Below, piece after piece: positions 1 to 6,223 of a stretch of 6,320 bases of DNA. The notes below the pieces were generated by a model. That model saw only the letters and a program-made list of their open reading frames with translations, made no database searches and was not told the DNA's origin. The stretch covers positions 1 through 6,320 of the forward strand of contig JASMLY010000049.1 in NCBI GenBank assembly GCA_030748455.1. Reading direction: 5' to 3'. Every line of letters starts with the position of its first letter. The first letter of the stretch is position 1. This stretch comes from Phycisphaerales bacterium (GTDB lineage Bacteria > Planctomycetota > Phycisphaerae > Phycisphaerales > SM1A02). Both the position numbers and the translations under genes were made by a program.

Positions 1-72
1 CCAATGACATCACGTCTTACAGATTTGTTTAAATCCCTTGTTGCAAAAAGTGGCACTTTGATTAACTGCTGA
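1..72 (+). CDS. possible C-terminal end of an upstream gene (partial, doubtful)
   Basis: Frame 1 is open from the left edge to a TGA at 70-72 and would encode 23 residues ending SGTLINC. An in-frame ATG sits at 4-6. The residue mix (basic and hydrophobic, e.g. TDLFKSLVAKSG) is protein-like, but a frame this short stays open by chance about a third of the time, so this is only a candidate 3' end of a plus-strand gene that begins outside the window. No family is recognisable. It would run toward the minus-strand tRNA remnant. Confidence 0.22.
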   Translation, partial: PMTSRLTDLFKSLVAKSGTLINC

Positions 73-97
73 TACTGTGACTAGTGCTATAACTAAA

Positions 98-163
98 TGA
101 CAGGACGAACCCATTCACCCACTTTTTCAAGACCGGTGCCTTCAGCCGCTCGGCCACCTGTCC
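98..163 (-). pseudogene. degenerate tRNA-Ser(UGA) remnant
   Basis: Read on the minus strand from 163, the first 40 bases are a textbook tRNA-Ser(UGA) 5' half. They comprise acceptor strand GGACAGG (163-157), a D-arm GCC...GGC (154-138) with the usual GAGCGGCTGAA loop, anticodon stem CCGGT (136-132), and loop CTTGAAA with anticodon TGA at 129-127. After that the gene is broken. The expected 3' anticodon strand ACCGG, the long class-II variable arm and a paired T-stem are absent. Only GGGTTCG (112-106) and CCTGTC (104-99) remain; the latter still pairs with six acceptor bases. No CCA follows. The total span is 66 nt, against about 88-90 nt for a bacterial tRNA-Ser. I infer a pseudogene made by internal deletion or rearrangement, possibly an old integration scar. 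It is not a functional tRNA unless the cell repairs it in an unknown way. Confidence 0.6.
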
Positions 164-258
164 AGAGGGATTTCTGCCTAAGTGACAACAAAAGTGTCAA
201 CAGAACCTCATTTCGTGAACGGGAAGTTTACCACATATTCATGGGTGACTCGGCTTCG
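164..258. other. intergenic stretch without recognisable gene
   Basis: This lies between the tRNA remnant and the end of the metalloprotease operon. No frame here looks coding on either strand. A short inverted repeat TGACA/TGTCA (loop of 7) lies near 183-199. A TTGACA hexamer reads on the minus strand at 200-195, about 37 bases ahead of the tRNA 5' end, where a -35 box would sit, but no acceptable -10 box follows at the right spacing. It may be the decayed promoter of the tRNA gene. Confidence 0.4.
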
Positions 259-296
259 AAAAAAAGCAGATGGTGGCTGTGGATAGGATCCCTGCT
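259..296 (-). terminator. weak rho-independent terminator after the protease operon
   Basis: On the minus strand, two bases after the stop codon of the 902-aa protease gene, AGCAG (296-292) can pair with CTGCT (269-265). A small inner GGAT/ATCC hairpin sits inside the loop, and a run of seven T (265-259, sharing its first T with the stem) follows. The outer stem is only 5 bp and the loop is long, so the call rests mainly on the position and the T tract. Confidence 0.35.
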
Positions 297-297
297 A

Positions 298-3006
298 TTA
301 CTCGCACGGTCCCCAGTTGCCAACCACGATGAGTAGGTCTGTAACATCGACGATGCCGTCTTGGTTCAGATCTGCAGGCGAATCAGTTAATCCCCACTGG
401 TCAATGACTACGAGCAAGTCGGTTACATTGACATATCCATCACCGTTGATGTCTGGAATGCACTGGCACATATCTGGAACACCGTCACCATTGACATCTT
501 CATGTACACCAGAAGCAATATCACAGGAATCCAACACGAGATTGCCATCACAGTCATCCTCCGCAGGTGGTGCAAAGGCAAAGCCGCTTGCGCCACCAAT
601 GAATTGTGAGAGAATGTAAAACCGTCGCTTGAATAGCCCTGTAGATTCTTCGTACACCTGTATCGCGGTGTTCGCCCCATGCGTTGAGACGTACACATCA
701 CCATCTGGTCCCAGCCTCAACGCCCACGGTTCACCAAGGCCCCAATAGCCAGAGGGAAGACCACCGTGATCAAACCTTCCAAGGAACTCTCCGCCATTGC
801 GGTCATATTCAAGAATTGAATTTGTACCATAGCTTGTTACCAACAACGAACCGCTAGGTCGTTGGAGCAGGCCGCGTGGGTCAACAAGCCCACCCTCACC
901 TGGTGCAACAAGTTCACGTACAAATGTGCCGTCGATAGTGAACTCCAGCACACGCTCTTCATCGCTAGTGACGAGGATTGCATTGTCTTGGGTCAGCATG
1001 ATCGCGATAGGTTGATTTAACCCTCCAGACCCTGAGGGAACCACATCACCCAAGTGAGATTGCGTTTGCAGGTCATATCTTTCAATACTGTTTGTTCCGC
1101 GGGACACAACTAAAAGGTAACCCTCATCGTCAACAACCATACCCTCTGGCGAGGATAGGCCAGTTGAAATCGAATACATAAAACTGAGCGTGTTTCGGTC
1201 AAAAACAACAACGCGGTCTGATGAGCCGTCTGAAACACATAACGCGTCACCTACGATACAAACATCCCGCCCGTCTCCAACATTTTCGCCAAGAGTTTGA
1301 GCTACCTGCACGCCACTGCCAGGATGAAACGCCTTCAGTTGAACCTCTTCACTGCCAGCAATCCACACACAACTGCCACCCTGTAATTGAAGGTGGTCAG
1401 GTATTCCATCGTCATCACAATCTTCACAATTGTCAAGTAACGCGTTTCGGTTTATGTCAAGCGACATGTTTACTTGAATCTGGTTGTAATCCGATTGGCC
1501 ATCACCATCGCAATCGGCTTCGCACTCGTCCGGAACTCCATTGCCCCACAAATCTTCGCTGACACCCTGTTCTATATCGAGTGTGTCTGGAACGCTATTG
1601 TTGTTACAGTCTGCCTGACACTCATCTGGTATTCCATTTGTGTCTAGATCGCTGCTGAAACCATCTGCGATGTCTTGCTCATCAAACACACCATTTTCAT
1701 TACAGTCCTCACACTCGTCGGGAATGCCATTTAGGTTGAAGTCATTGCTTTCACCTAGCAAAACATCAAATGCATCATCCTGTCCGTTGCCGTTGCAGTC
1801 GGGCGCAAGACAGTCTTGTTCCTCAATATGTTCACGCATCGCACTTTGTGTGATTTCATGGAACCGAAGGTCGATGTTTGCGTTGCCACCGGTTGTGGTA
1901 TGACAATAACTCATAATAGAACCACGATTGACTGCGCCGCTGTCACAGTTGTCTATACCGTAGTTGTGTGTGTGTGATGTGCCACAGTTGTGCCCCAATT
2001 CATGAGAGGTGACTATGACATCCCAATTACCGAAATTAGGTTGAGTGGTTGAATAGAAAGAGCCAAGAACATAACCAGCAACTGAATAACCGTTTCCAGA
2101 ACAAATTGCGTTCAAGAAAGCAACTCCACCGTATGGAAGATTCGTTCGACCAGTCAGAAACTGTGCGAGATCCCGATCGATCTCTGTCATTTCTTTGTTC
2201 CAGTAATCCACAAACGGACCAAGTGGATCATCTTCATTAAAGAGATCCTCTGGCGTATCCCACAATCGTGAAAAGACGACGACAATTTCCGCATCAACAT
2301 CTCGCTCGTAGATTGAAGCAACTGCGCCATAGAGCGCAACGATGTATTGGGCTGCTGCAATTGTATCACCCTCAAAGATTTGAAGATATTCGTAGTCGGT
2401 TTCGATGGCAAGGTCCAGACGAACACGATTGGTGTTATTGTCGAGCGAACGCGGTGGTGCAGGTGGAAAATCCTCAGTGAACGCGCCGCATATTGGTACG
2501 CCCAGCGGTGGTCGATCCATCGCCAAATGACGATGCCATCGCAGATTCTCGGATGCAAGCCCACGATGATTTGAGGTGGGAGATAGTGACCAGCTAGTTC
2601 CGTCAAACTGTGCGAAGCCCAAGGCACCATATTCACTTATTGCTAAATAGGCGGAGCTTTCCGGATCGTCATCAACGGTTCCTTTTAAAAGGATGACTGA
2701 TGCAGGGTTAAAATCAAAAACCCGATTACCGTTGTATTTATCACCGATAACAAATTTGGTTCGTTCGTCTGTGACAGTAAAACGTTGTAATTTGAGTATG
2801 TGGTCTGCGTCCTCAAAACGCATCTCAAGTGTCAATGCATCGCTGCCTAACATACCAAGCGACGGCTTATTGAGTTGGTATTGTGACTGTTCACCTTGTT
2901 CAAGGACTAGTGGTGAAGGGTCGTGATGCAAAATTGTCCAAGTGGTAGCAAGTGCTGTACTTGTTAGGAACATCGAGATGAGTGCGGTGCCGAACATTAT
3001 GTCCAT
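298..3006 (-). CDS. secreted M12B-type zinc metalloprotease with Ca-binding repeats, beta-propeller and dockerin-like tail
   Basis: This 902-aa protein is predicted to be an exported zinc endopeptidase. Residues 1-21 form a signal peptide (hydrophobic core, cleavage near ALA-TT). Residues about 25-175 resemble the M12B propeptide (VILLKGTVDDDPESSAYLAI) and end in a cysteine-switch-like PICGA at 171-175. The catalytic domain (about 195-400) has the zinc motif HELGHNCGTSH (H335, E336, H339, H345) and a Met-turn SIMSYC (M365). Residues 403-546 carry Cys-rich 31-32-aa repeats of the type DCNxNGxxDxxDIxxGxSxDxNxNGIPDECE. Residues about 547-812 hold at least five beta-propeller strands of NHL type (e.g. 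GSLLVTSYGTNSILEYD). One more Ca repeat is at 818-848, and two dockerin-like EF-hand loops at 850-902 (DINGDGYVNVTDLL, DLNQDGIVDVTDLL) end in WGPCE. It is the second gene of an operon; its start overlaps the stop of the preceding paralogue. An alternative start is the ATG at 2997. The substrate is unknown. Confidence 0.9.
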   Translation of the reverse strand: MDIMFGTALISMFLTSTALATTWTILHHDPSPLVLEQGEQSQYQLNKPSLGMLGSDALTLEMRFEDADHILKLQRFTVTDERTKFVIGDKYNGNRVFDFNPASVILLKGTVDDDPESSAYLAISEYGALGFAQFDGTSWSLSPTSNHRGLASENLRWHRHLAMDRPPLGVPICGAFTEDFPPAPPRSLDNNTNRVRLDLAIETDYEYLQIFEGDTIAAAQYIVALYGAVASIYERDVDAEIVVVFSRLWDTPEDLFNEDDPLGPFVDYWNKEMTEIDRDLAQFLTGRTNLPYGGVAFLNAICSGNGYSVAGYVLGSFYSTTQPNFGNWDVIVTSHELGHNCGTSHTHNYGIDNCDSGAVNRGSIMSYCHTTTGGNANIDLRFHEITQSAMREHIEEQDCLAPDCNGNGQDDAFDVLLGESNDFNLNGIPDECEDCNENGVFDEQDIADGFSSDLDTNGIPDECQADCNNNSVPDTLDIEQGVSEDLWGNGVPDECEADCDGDGQSDYNQIQVNMSLDINRNALLDNCEDCDDDGIPDHLQLQGGSCVWIAGSEEVQLKAFHPGSGVQVAQTLGENVGDGRDVCIVGDALCVSDGSSDRVVVFDRNTLSFMYSISTGLSSPEGMVVDDEGYLLVVSRGTNSIERYDLQTQSHLGDVVPSGSGGLNQPIAIMLTQDNAILVTSDEERVLEFTIDGTFVRELVAPGEGGLVDPRGLLQRPSGSLLVTSYGTNSILEYDRNGGEFLGRFDHGGLPSGYWGLGEPWALRLGPDGDVYVSTHGANTAIQVYEESTGLFKRRFYILSQFIGGASGFAFAPPAEDDCDGNLVLDSCDIASGVHEDVNGDGVPDMCQCIPDINGDGYVNVTDLLVVIDQWGLTDSPADLNQDGIVDVTDLLIVVGNWGPCE
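1387..1800 (-). repeat. tandem 31-32-residue Asp/Asn/Cys calcium-binding repeats (within the 902-aa protease)
   Basis: Codons for residues 403-540 encode four consecutive units starting at D403, D434, D466 and D498, plus a half unit starting at D529. Each opens with DCxxxG/NxxD and closes with a D-N/D-x-NGIPDEC-like loop. The spacing of Asp/Asn recalls thrombospondin type-3 and EF-hand Ca loops, with two Cys per unit for disulfides. A further unit (residues 818-848, positions 463-555) lies on the far side of the propeller. At DNA level the units are diverged, so the repeat is visible mainly in the protein. Confidence 0.75.
2995..3006 (-). promoter_or_regulatory. overlapping stop/start junction (translational coupling)
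   Basis: The upstream protease gene stops at TAA 2999-2997. Two start codons of the downstream gene lie here: ATG at 3006-3004, before the stop, and ATG at 2997-2995, which forms TAATG with the stop. Neither has a clear Shine-Dalgarno sequence; only a GGA (3003-3001) lies ahead of the second. The arrangement suggests that ribosomes finishing the first gene re-initiate on the second, keeping the two proteases in step. Both starts leave a usable signal peptide, so the exact start cannot be settled from sequence. Confidence 0.6.
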
Positions 3007-5210
3007 TGACCAATCAATATTAGTAGATCATTAATATCAACAGTTCCATCCCCATCGAGATCAGCAATACAAGGATCACCACAAGTACCCCATCCGGCAA
3101 TAAGTTCTAGAAGGTCGAGGATATCTACAAGTCCATCTCCGTTGATATCGCCATAGATAGCAACCTCATGCCACCACATAGATGTAGGAATAACCTGCTT
3201 GGACATACCACCCCCCTCAATTCGCACTATGCAGCCAGCACCGCCGCCGCGTTCGAAGAATTCGACGCGAATTGCATGAAGTCCCGAGGCTAGAGCCATT
3301 TCACCGGACTCTTCATGCATACCGTGTAGCCCGTCGTTGTCAACAACAAGTTCATCTCCGATGAAAAGCTGAGAACCATCGTCAGATTCAACATACATAG
3401 TATAGGTATCTCCTGTTGGCACTTCGATGTATCCAATAAACACTGCACCGACATCGTCAGATAATCCGGATCCTGCAAAGTTTCCACTAGTGGAAGGATA
3501 ATTGACCTGTGACACGATTTCTGCACCAATTGGATCTAGACTTTCAAAATCGGGCAGCGAAGAAGGATTATCCAAACTGTAATATTGCACTTCAGTTCCC
3601 GCTTCGGTACTCGTTGGATTATCTGCAGGTCTCGGAGTATCTGTATATATGGTGACATGTCCTGTGGCCTCTTGATTACTGACATCAGCGATGTAGTACT
3701 TGAAAATATCCACTGGATATTCAACTGTCGGAGGTGTATATCTAAGAACAGCGGTCGTAGGATCGTCTCCAATCATTTCGATGATGCCACCATAATGTGA
3801 AGAGGTCTCGTAATCGATAATCTGGGGAAAGGTGCAGTCGTTCACATAATCATTAGCAAGCACATCGATGTCAATTGTTTCAATTGGCATTTTCCAGACG
3901 ACATCGAGCGGTGCCACTGGCGGCGAGCCGTCACCCCCAAGACTGCATGAGATATCGTTGGCTAGGTAACTCACGATGGTGTCCTGAACAATTGGATGGA
4001 ATGTCATAACCATATTGGACATTCCACCACTGCAGGTGTGGCAGTAACTCATGATTGTCCCACCCCATGCATCAGTACAATCGCCAAGACCACAGCCGTC
4101 GATAGGTGGTGAGTAGTCGTGGGTGTGCCATGTCCCGCAATTGTGCCCAGTTTCATGTGCTACGACCATCAAATCCCAGTTGTTTCCATTGTGATCTTCG
4201 ATTGGCAGTGGGAATGAACCGCCAAGATTTCCCGATACAGCGTATCCAAAACCCGTACAAATTGCACTCACATATGCAACGCCACCGCCCAAGCCCTGGG
4301 CACTGAGCATGTGGGCGACATGTCTATAGACATGGTCCATATTGGAGTTCCAATACGAATGAAATTCGCTAAGCTGAGCTGAGGAATTGCCACCGGACCA
4401 AGGGTCATTAGAGTTCTCCCACAAACGTAGGTAGCAGATCTTTGTTGCAATATCCACATCAGATTCGTAGATGGTTGAAACTGCGCCAATCAAGGTGGCT
4501 GCGTATTCTCCACTGGCATCAGTATTACCTCCAAAGAGATTGCCAGTGAATTGCCAGTCGGTCTCAATCGCCATTCTAAGCGCCGGACAATTAACTCCCT
4601 GTCCTCGGGTATGAGTTCGAACTGCTGATGGAGCATTCGTAAGCTCGACTACTTCATTAACGCCACATTTGAAATCAATCCAATTCATTAGGGATGAATC
4701 GACTGTGTCAAGTTCATAAACGGCTGTCCAATTTTCTTTTGGGTTTTTTGCAACAACAAAAGTGGAGCCGCGACTCTCAATCCATCCATTTGTGGTGTGT
4801 TTGCCTAGTGCAAGAAACACTTGGGACTCTGGTTCATCCGTAATGACGCCACGCAGTAGTACAACATCTGGACGAGCAGCAGACCGTTCAACAATCTGAC
4901 CATCACCATCTAGTGATGCGTTGACAATCTCGGCATCAGTTGTAAACACATCGAACCGCTTGAGTACAAGATCGACACTTCGCACTCGTGACAGGGGAAA
5001 GTTCTTAATTTGAATCTCACTATCAACGAGTATGTCGATCACCATATCTCGGTTGATAGTCAATGCGATTCCACTGAATCGTTCTACTTCCGGTAGAAAT
5101 CTCGTATCTGGGACGATTGAAAGTTCATAATTAACAGGTGTCTGCGCAGAAGTTGCTGAACAAATGAAACAGATTGAGATGAGTAATATGCGGAACATAC
5201 ACATTCGCAT
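2997..5210 (-). CDS. secreted M12B-type zinc metalloprotease with cadherin/Ig-like, PA14 and dockerin-like domains
   Basis: This 737-aa protein is predicted to be an exported zinc endopeptidase. The signal peptide is residues 1-22 (basic start, core ILLISICFIC, cleavage near TSA-QT). Residues about 25-190 are an M12B-like propeptide (VVLLRGVITDEPESQVFLAL) ending in a cysteine-switch-like FKCGV (180-184). The catalytic domain (about 205-422) has the zinc motif HETGHNCGTWH (H352, E353, H356, H362) and Met-turn TIMSYC (M387). Residues about 431-522 look like a cadherin/Ig-type module (IDVLANDYV... later FKYYIADVSN). Residues about 538-666 are a PA14 domain (YVESDDGSQLFIGDELVVDN), often a carbohydrate-binding module. 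Residues 686-737 hold two dockerin-like EF-hand loops (DINGDGLVDILDLL, DLDGDGTVDINDLL). It is first in the operon and paralogous to the next gene over the N-terminal 420 residues. The ATG at 5210 is chosen for its upstream AAAGGG; ATG at 5204 or 5198 would also keep the signal peptide. Confidence 0.9.
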   Translation of the reverse strand: MRMCMFRILLISICFICSATSAQTPVNYELSIVPDTRFLPEVERFSGIALTINRDMVIDILVDSEIQIKNFPLSRVRSVDLVLKRFDVFTTDAEIVNASLDGDGQIVERSAARPDVVLLRGVITDEPESQVFLALGKHTTNGWIESRGSTFVVAKNPKENWTAVYELDTVDSSLMNWIDFKCGVNEVVELTNAPSAVRTHTRGQGVNCPALRMAIETDWQFTGNLFGGNTDASGEYAATLIGAVSTIYESDVDIATKICYLRLWENSNDPWSGGNSSAQLSEFHSYWNSNMDHVYRHVAHMLSAQGLGGGVAYVSAICTGFGYAVSGNLGGSFPLPIEDHNGNNWDLMVVAHETGHNCGTWHTHDYSPPIDGCGLGDCTDAWGGTIMSYCHTCSGGMSNMVMTFHPIVQDTIVSYLANDISCSLGGDGSPPVAPLDVVWKMPIETIDIDVLANDYVNDCTFPQIIDYETSSHYGGIIEMIGDDPTTAVLRYTPPTVEYPVDIFKYYIADVSNQEATGHVTIYTDTPRPADNPTSTEAGTEVQYYSLDNPSSLPDFESLDPIGAEIVSQVNYPSTSGNFAGSGLSDDVGAVFIGYIEVPTGDTYTMYVESDDGSQLFIGDELVVDNDGLHGMHEESGEMALASGLHAIRVEFFERGGGAGCIVRIEGGGMSKQVIPTSMWWHEVAIYGDINGDGLVDILDLLELIAGWGTCGDPCIADLDGDGTVDINDLLILIGQWT

Positions 5211-5275
5211 TATGCCCTTTATATATTAGTGAGGCAAGTAAATTTCCCTGATAAACATTGTACTATCATATAATC
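5211..5275. promoter_or_regulatory. divergent AT-rich intergenic promoter region
   Basis: The 65 bases between the metalloprotease operon (minus) and the serine protease gene (plus) must carry both promoters unless transcription starts inside a gene. On the minus strand TATAAA (5223-5218) is a five-of-six match to a -10 box but has no good -35 box and would give a very short leader. On the plus strand GATAAA (5250-5255) and TACTAT (5261-5266) are possible -10 boxes, also without clear -35 partners. The region's role is inferred from gene orientation; individual boxes are not secure. Confidence 0.4.
5215..5220 (-). promoter_or_regulatory. ribosome binding site of the 737-aa protease gene
   Basis: AAAGGG on the minus strand lies 4 bases ahead of ATG 5210 and 10 bases ahead of ATG 5204. 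It is a partial match to the Shine-Dalgarno consensus and supports a start at one of the first two ATG codons rather than the third. It is the only reasonable ribosome binding site ahead of any gene in this window. Confidence 0.45.
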
Positions 5276-6187
5276 ATGATAAAAATAATTCAGAGTACTG
5301 CGATATTGCTCATTGCTGTTGCCAACGGTTGCCAAAGTGATCGTCTTGTGGTGATGGATCAGCGACCCGACTACATATCCAAAGAGCAGACCAAGTCCAC
5401 TGTCAGAATCACATTCCGTGATGAAGAAGGTTTCCGTTTTGGGGGAAGTGCTGTCATCCTTGGCTCCAACAGCCTGCTAACCAACAGGCATATATGGGTT
5501 CACGAAAAAGAATGGTGGAAAAGCGAACCATTGCCGGAACAGGAAATAGGCGTGTTCTATACATGTGCATCATGTGACAAATTGCATGTTAAACCTCAAA
5601 CATTCGAATTAGTATGCGTCGGTGAAGTTGACTTGGGACTTGAATCCAACAATGAAGCATTGCTGTGGGCAAGGAAACTTTCAGATTGGGCTGTCATCAA
5701 CACTCAAAAACCAAGTTGGAACGAAAAGAATGTAGCGGTCATACACACAGCCGCCATGGATCCAAACTGGATGGTTCCAGAAGGAACAGAACTTTACATC
5801 TTTGGTTTCTCGGGTATTTTCAAGAATAATGAATCCCAAGATGAGCAACAGAATGAAGATTTTGCAACGAAAGCAAATGCGGCATTCTCTTTCACCAAGA
5901 ACGGTCCATACGCAATCGCCTCCAAAGCAGTTTGCGTTAAGGGTCACCCAGCCATCATTTACAATTCCCATTGGCCTACGCCGTATGGTCATTCAGGCGG
6001 AGGAGTCTATCTGTGGAATACTGAAACTGAACGGTTGGAACTGGTTGGAGTTTTCCATTCAGAATCTAACTCACAGCTAGTGTATAACTTCTTCAATTTG
6101 ATGCGGTTTCCTTTGAAAAAATCAAAGATTCTTTTCTATTCCCCGATTGCCCTCGCGCTTCAAGCACTGAAAACAGATAAAGAGTAA
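5276..6187 (+). CDS. trypsin-like serine protease, predicted exported, possibly a lipoprotein
   Basis: This 303-aa protein starts at ATG 5276. The frame extends upstream to a TTG at 5258, but the ATG start gives a normal signal peptide (MIKII, core STAILLIAVA). The signal ends in ANGC with Cys19, which could be a lipidation site, although Leu or Val is missing at -3. The chymotrypsin-fold triad can be read. His72 is in a LLTNRHIW block after GGSAVILG, as in S1/DegP-like enzymes. Asp137 in SDWAVI is the likely acid. Ser240 is in YGHSGGGVYLW, matching GxSGG, followed by the strand LELVGVF. Spacing (65 and 103 residues) suits the family. CxxC at 97-100, Cys114 and Cys220 may form disulfides. No PDZ domain is seen, so it is not a complete DegP/HtrA. 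It is divergent from the metalloprotease operon and convergent with the next gene. Specificity cannot be read, and activation of the neighbouring zymogens is only a hypothesis. Confidence 0.8.
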   Translation: MIKIIQSTAILLIAVANGCQSDRLVVMDQRPDYISKEQTKSTVRITFRDEEGFRFGGSAVILGSNSLLTNRHIWVHEKEWWKSEPLPEQEIGVFYTCASCDKLHVKPQTFELVCVGEVDLGLESNNEALLWARKLSDWAVINTQKPSWNEKNVAVIHTAAMDPNWMVPEGTELYIFGFSGIFKNNESQDEQQNEDFATKANAAFSFTKNGPYAIASKAVCVKGHPAIIYNSHWPTPYGHSGGGVYLWNTETERLELVGVFHSESNSQLVYNFFNLMRFPLKKSKILFYSPIALALQALKTDKE

Positions 6188-6206
6188 CCATCCATCAACA
6201 ATCGAT

Positions 6207-6223
6207 TTCAGTTAGTCACTGAA
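6207..6223. terminator. small hairpin between convergent genes, possible bidirectional terminator
   Basis: TTCAGT (6207-6212) and ACTGAA (6218-6223) form a perfect 6-bp stem with a 5-base loop in the 28-bp gap between two convergent genes, overlapping the stop codon of the minus-strand one. There is no T-rich tract on either side, so termination is uncertain; position is the main support. Confidence 0.25.

Noticed and set aside
183..199. TGACA/TGTCA inverted repeat as a terminator or operator
   Set aside because: The stem is only 5 bp with no T tract and no gene nearby that it would clearly control.
172..200. TTGACA on the minus strand as part of an active tRNA promoter
   Set aside because: At 16-18 base spacing there is only GCAGAA-like sequence and no credible -10 box, so it is not reported as a promoter.
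97..336. 79-residue plus-strand frame
   Set aside because: It covers the tRNA remnant and runs antisense into the end of the 902-aa protease. It has no ribosome binding site and its Pro/Arg/Ser-rich start is tRNA-derived sequence.
1387..1800. CRISPR or DNA-level tandem repeat
   Set aside because: The periodicity of about 93-96 bases is that of codons for Asp/Asn/Cys protein repeats, and the DNA units are diverged with no spacers.
3000..3155. True cellulosomal dockerin
   Set aside because: The loops resemble dockerin type I EF-hands, but there is no cohesin, scaffoldin or glycoside hydrolase in the window, and such tails are general on planctomycete secreted proteins. They are therefore called dockerin-like.
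423..4489. Many open frames of 60-150 codons on both strands inside the protease genes
   Set aside because: They overlap strongly supported domains in another frame, have no recognisable motifs, and are typical shadows of long genes.
5269..5274. Perfect TATAAT as the -10 box of the serine protease gene
   Set aside because: Transcription from it would start downstream of the ATG at 5276, and there is no matching -35 box. It is more likely chance in AT-rich DNA.
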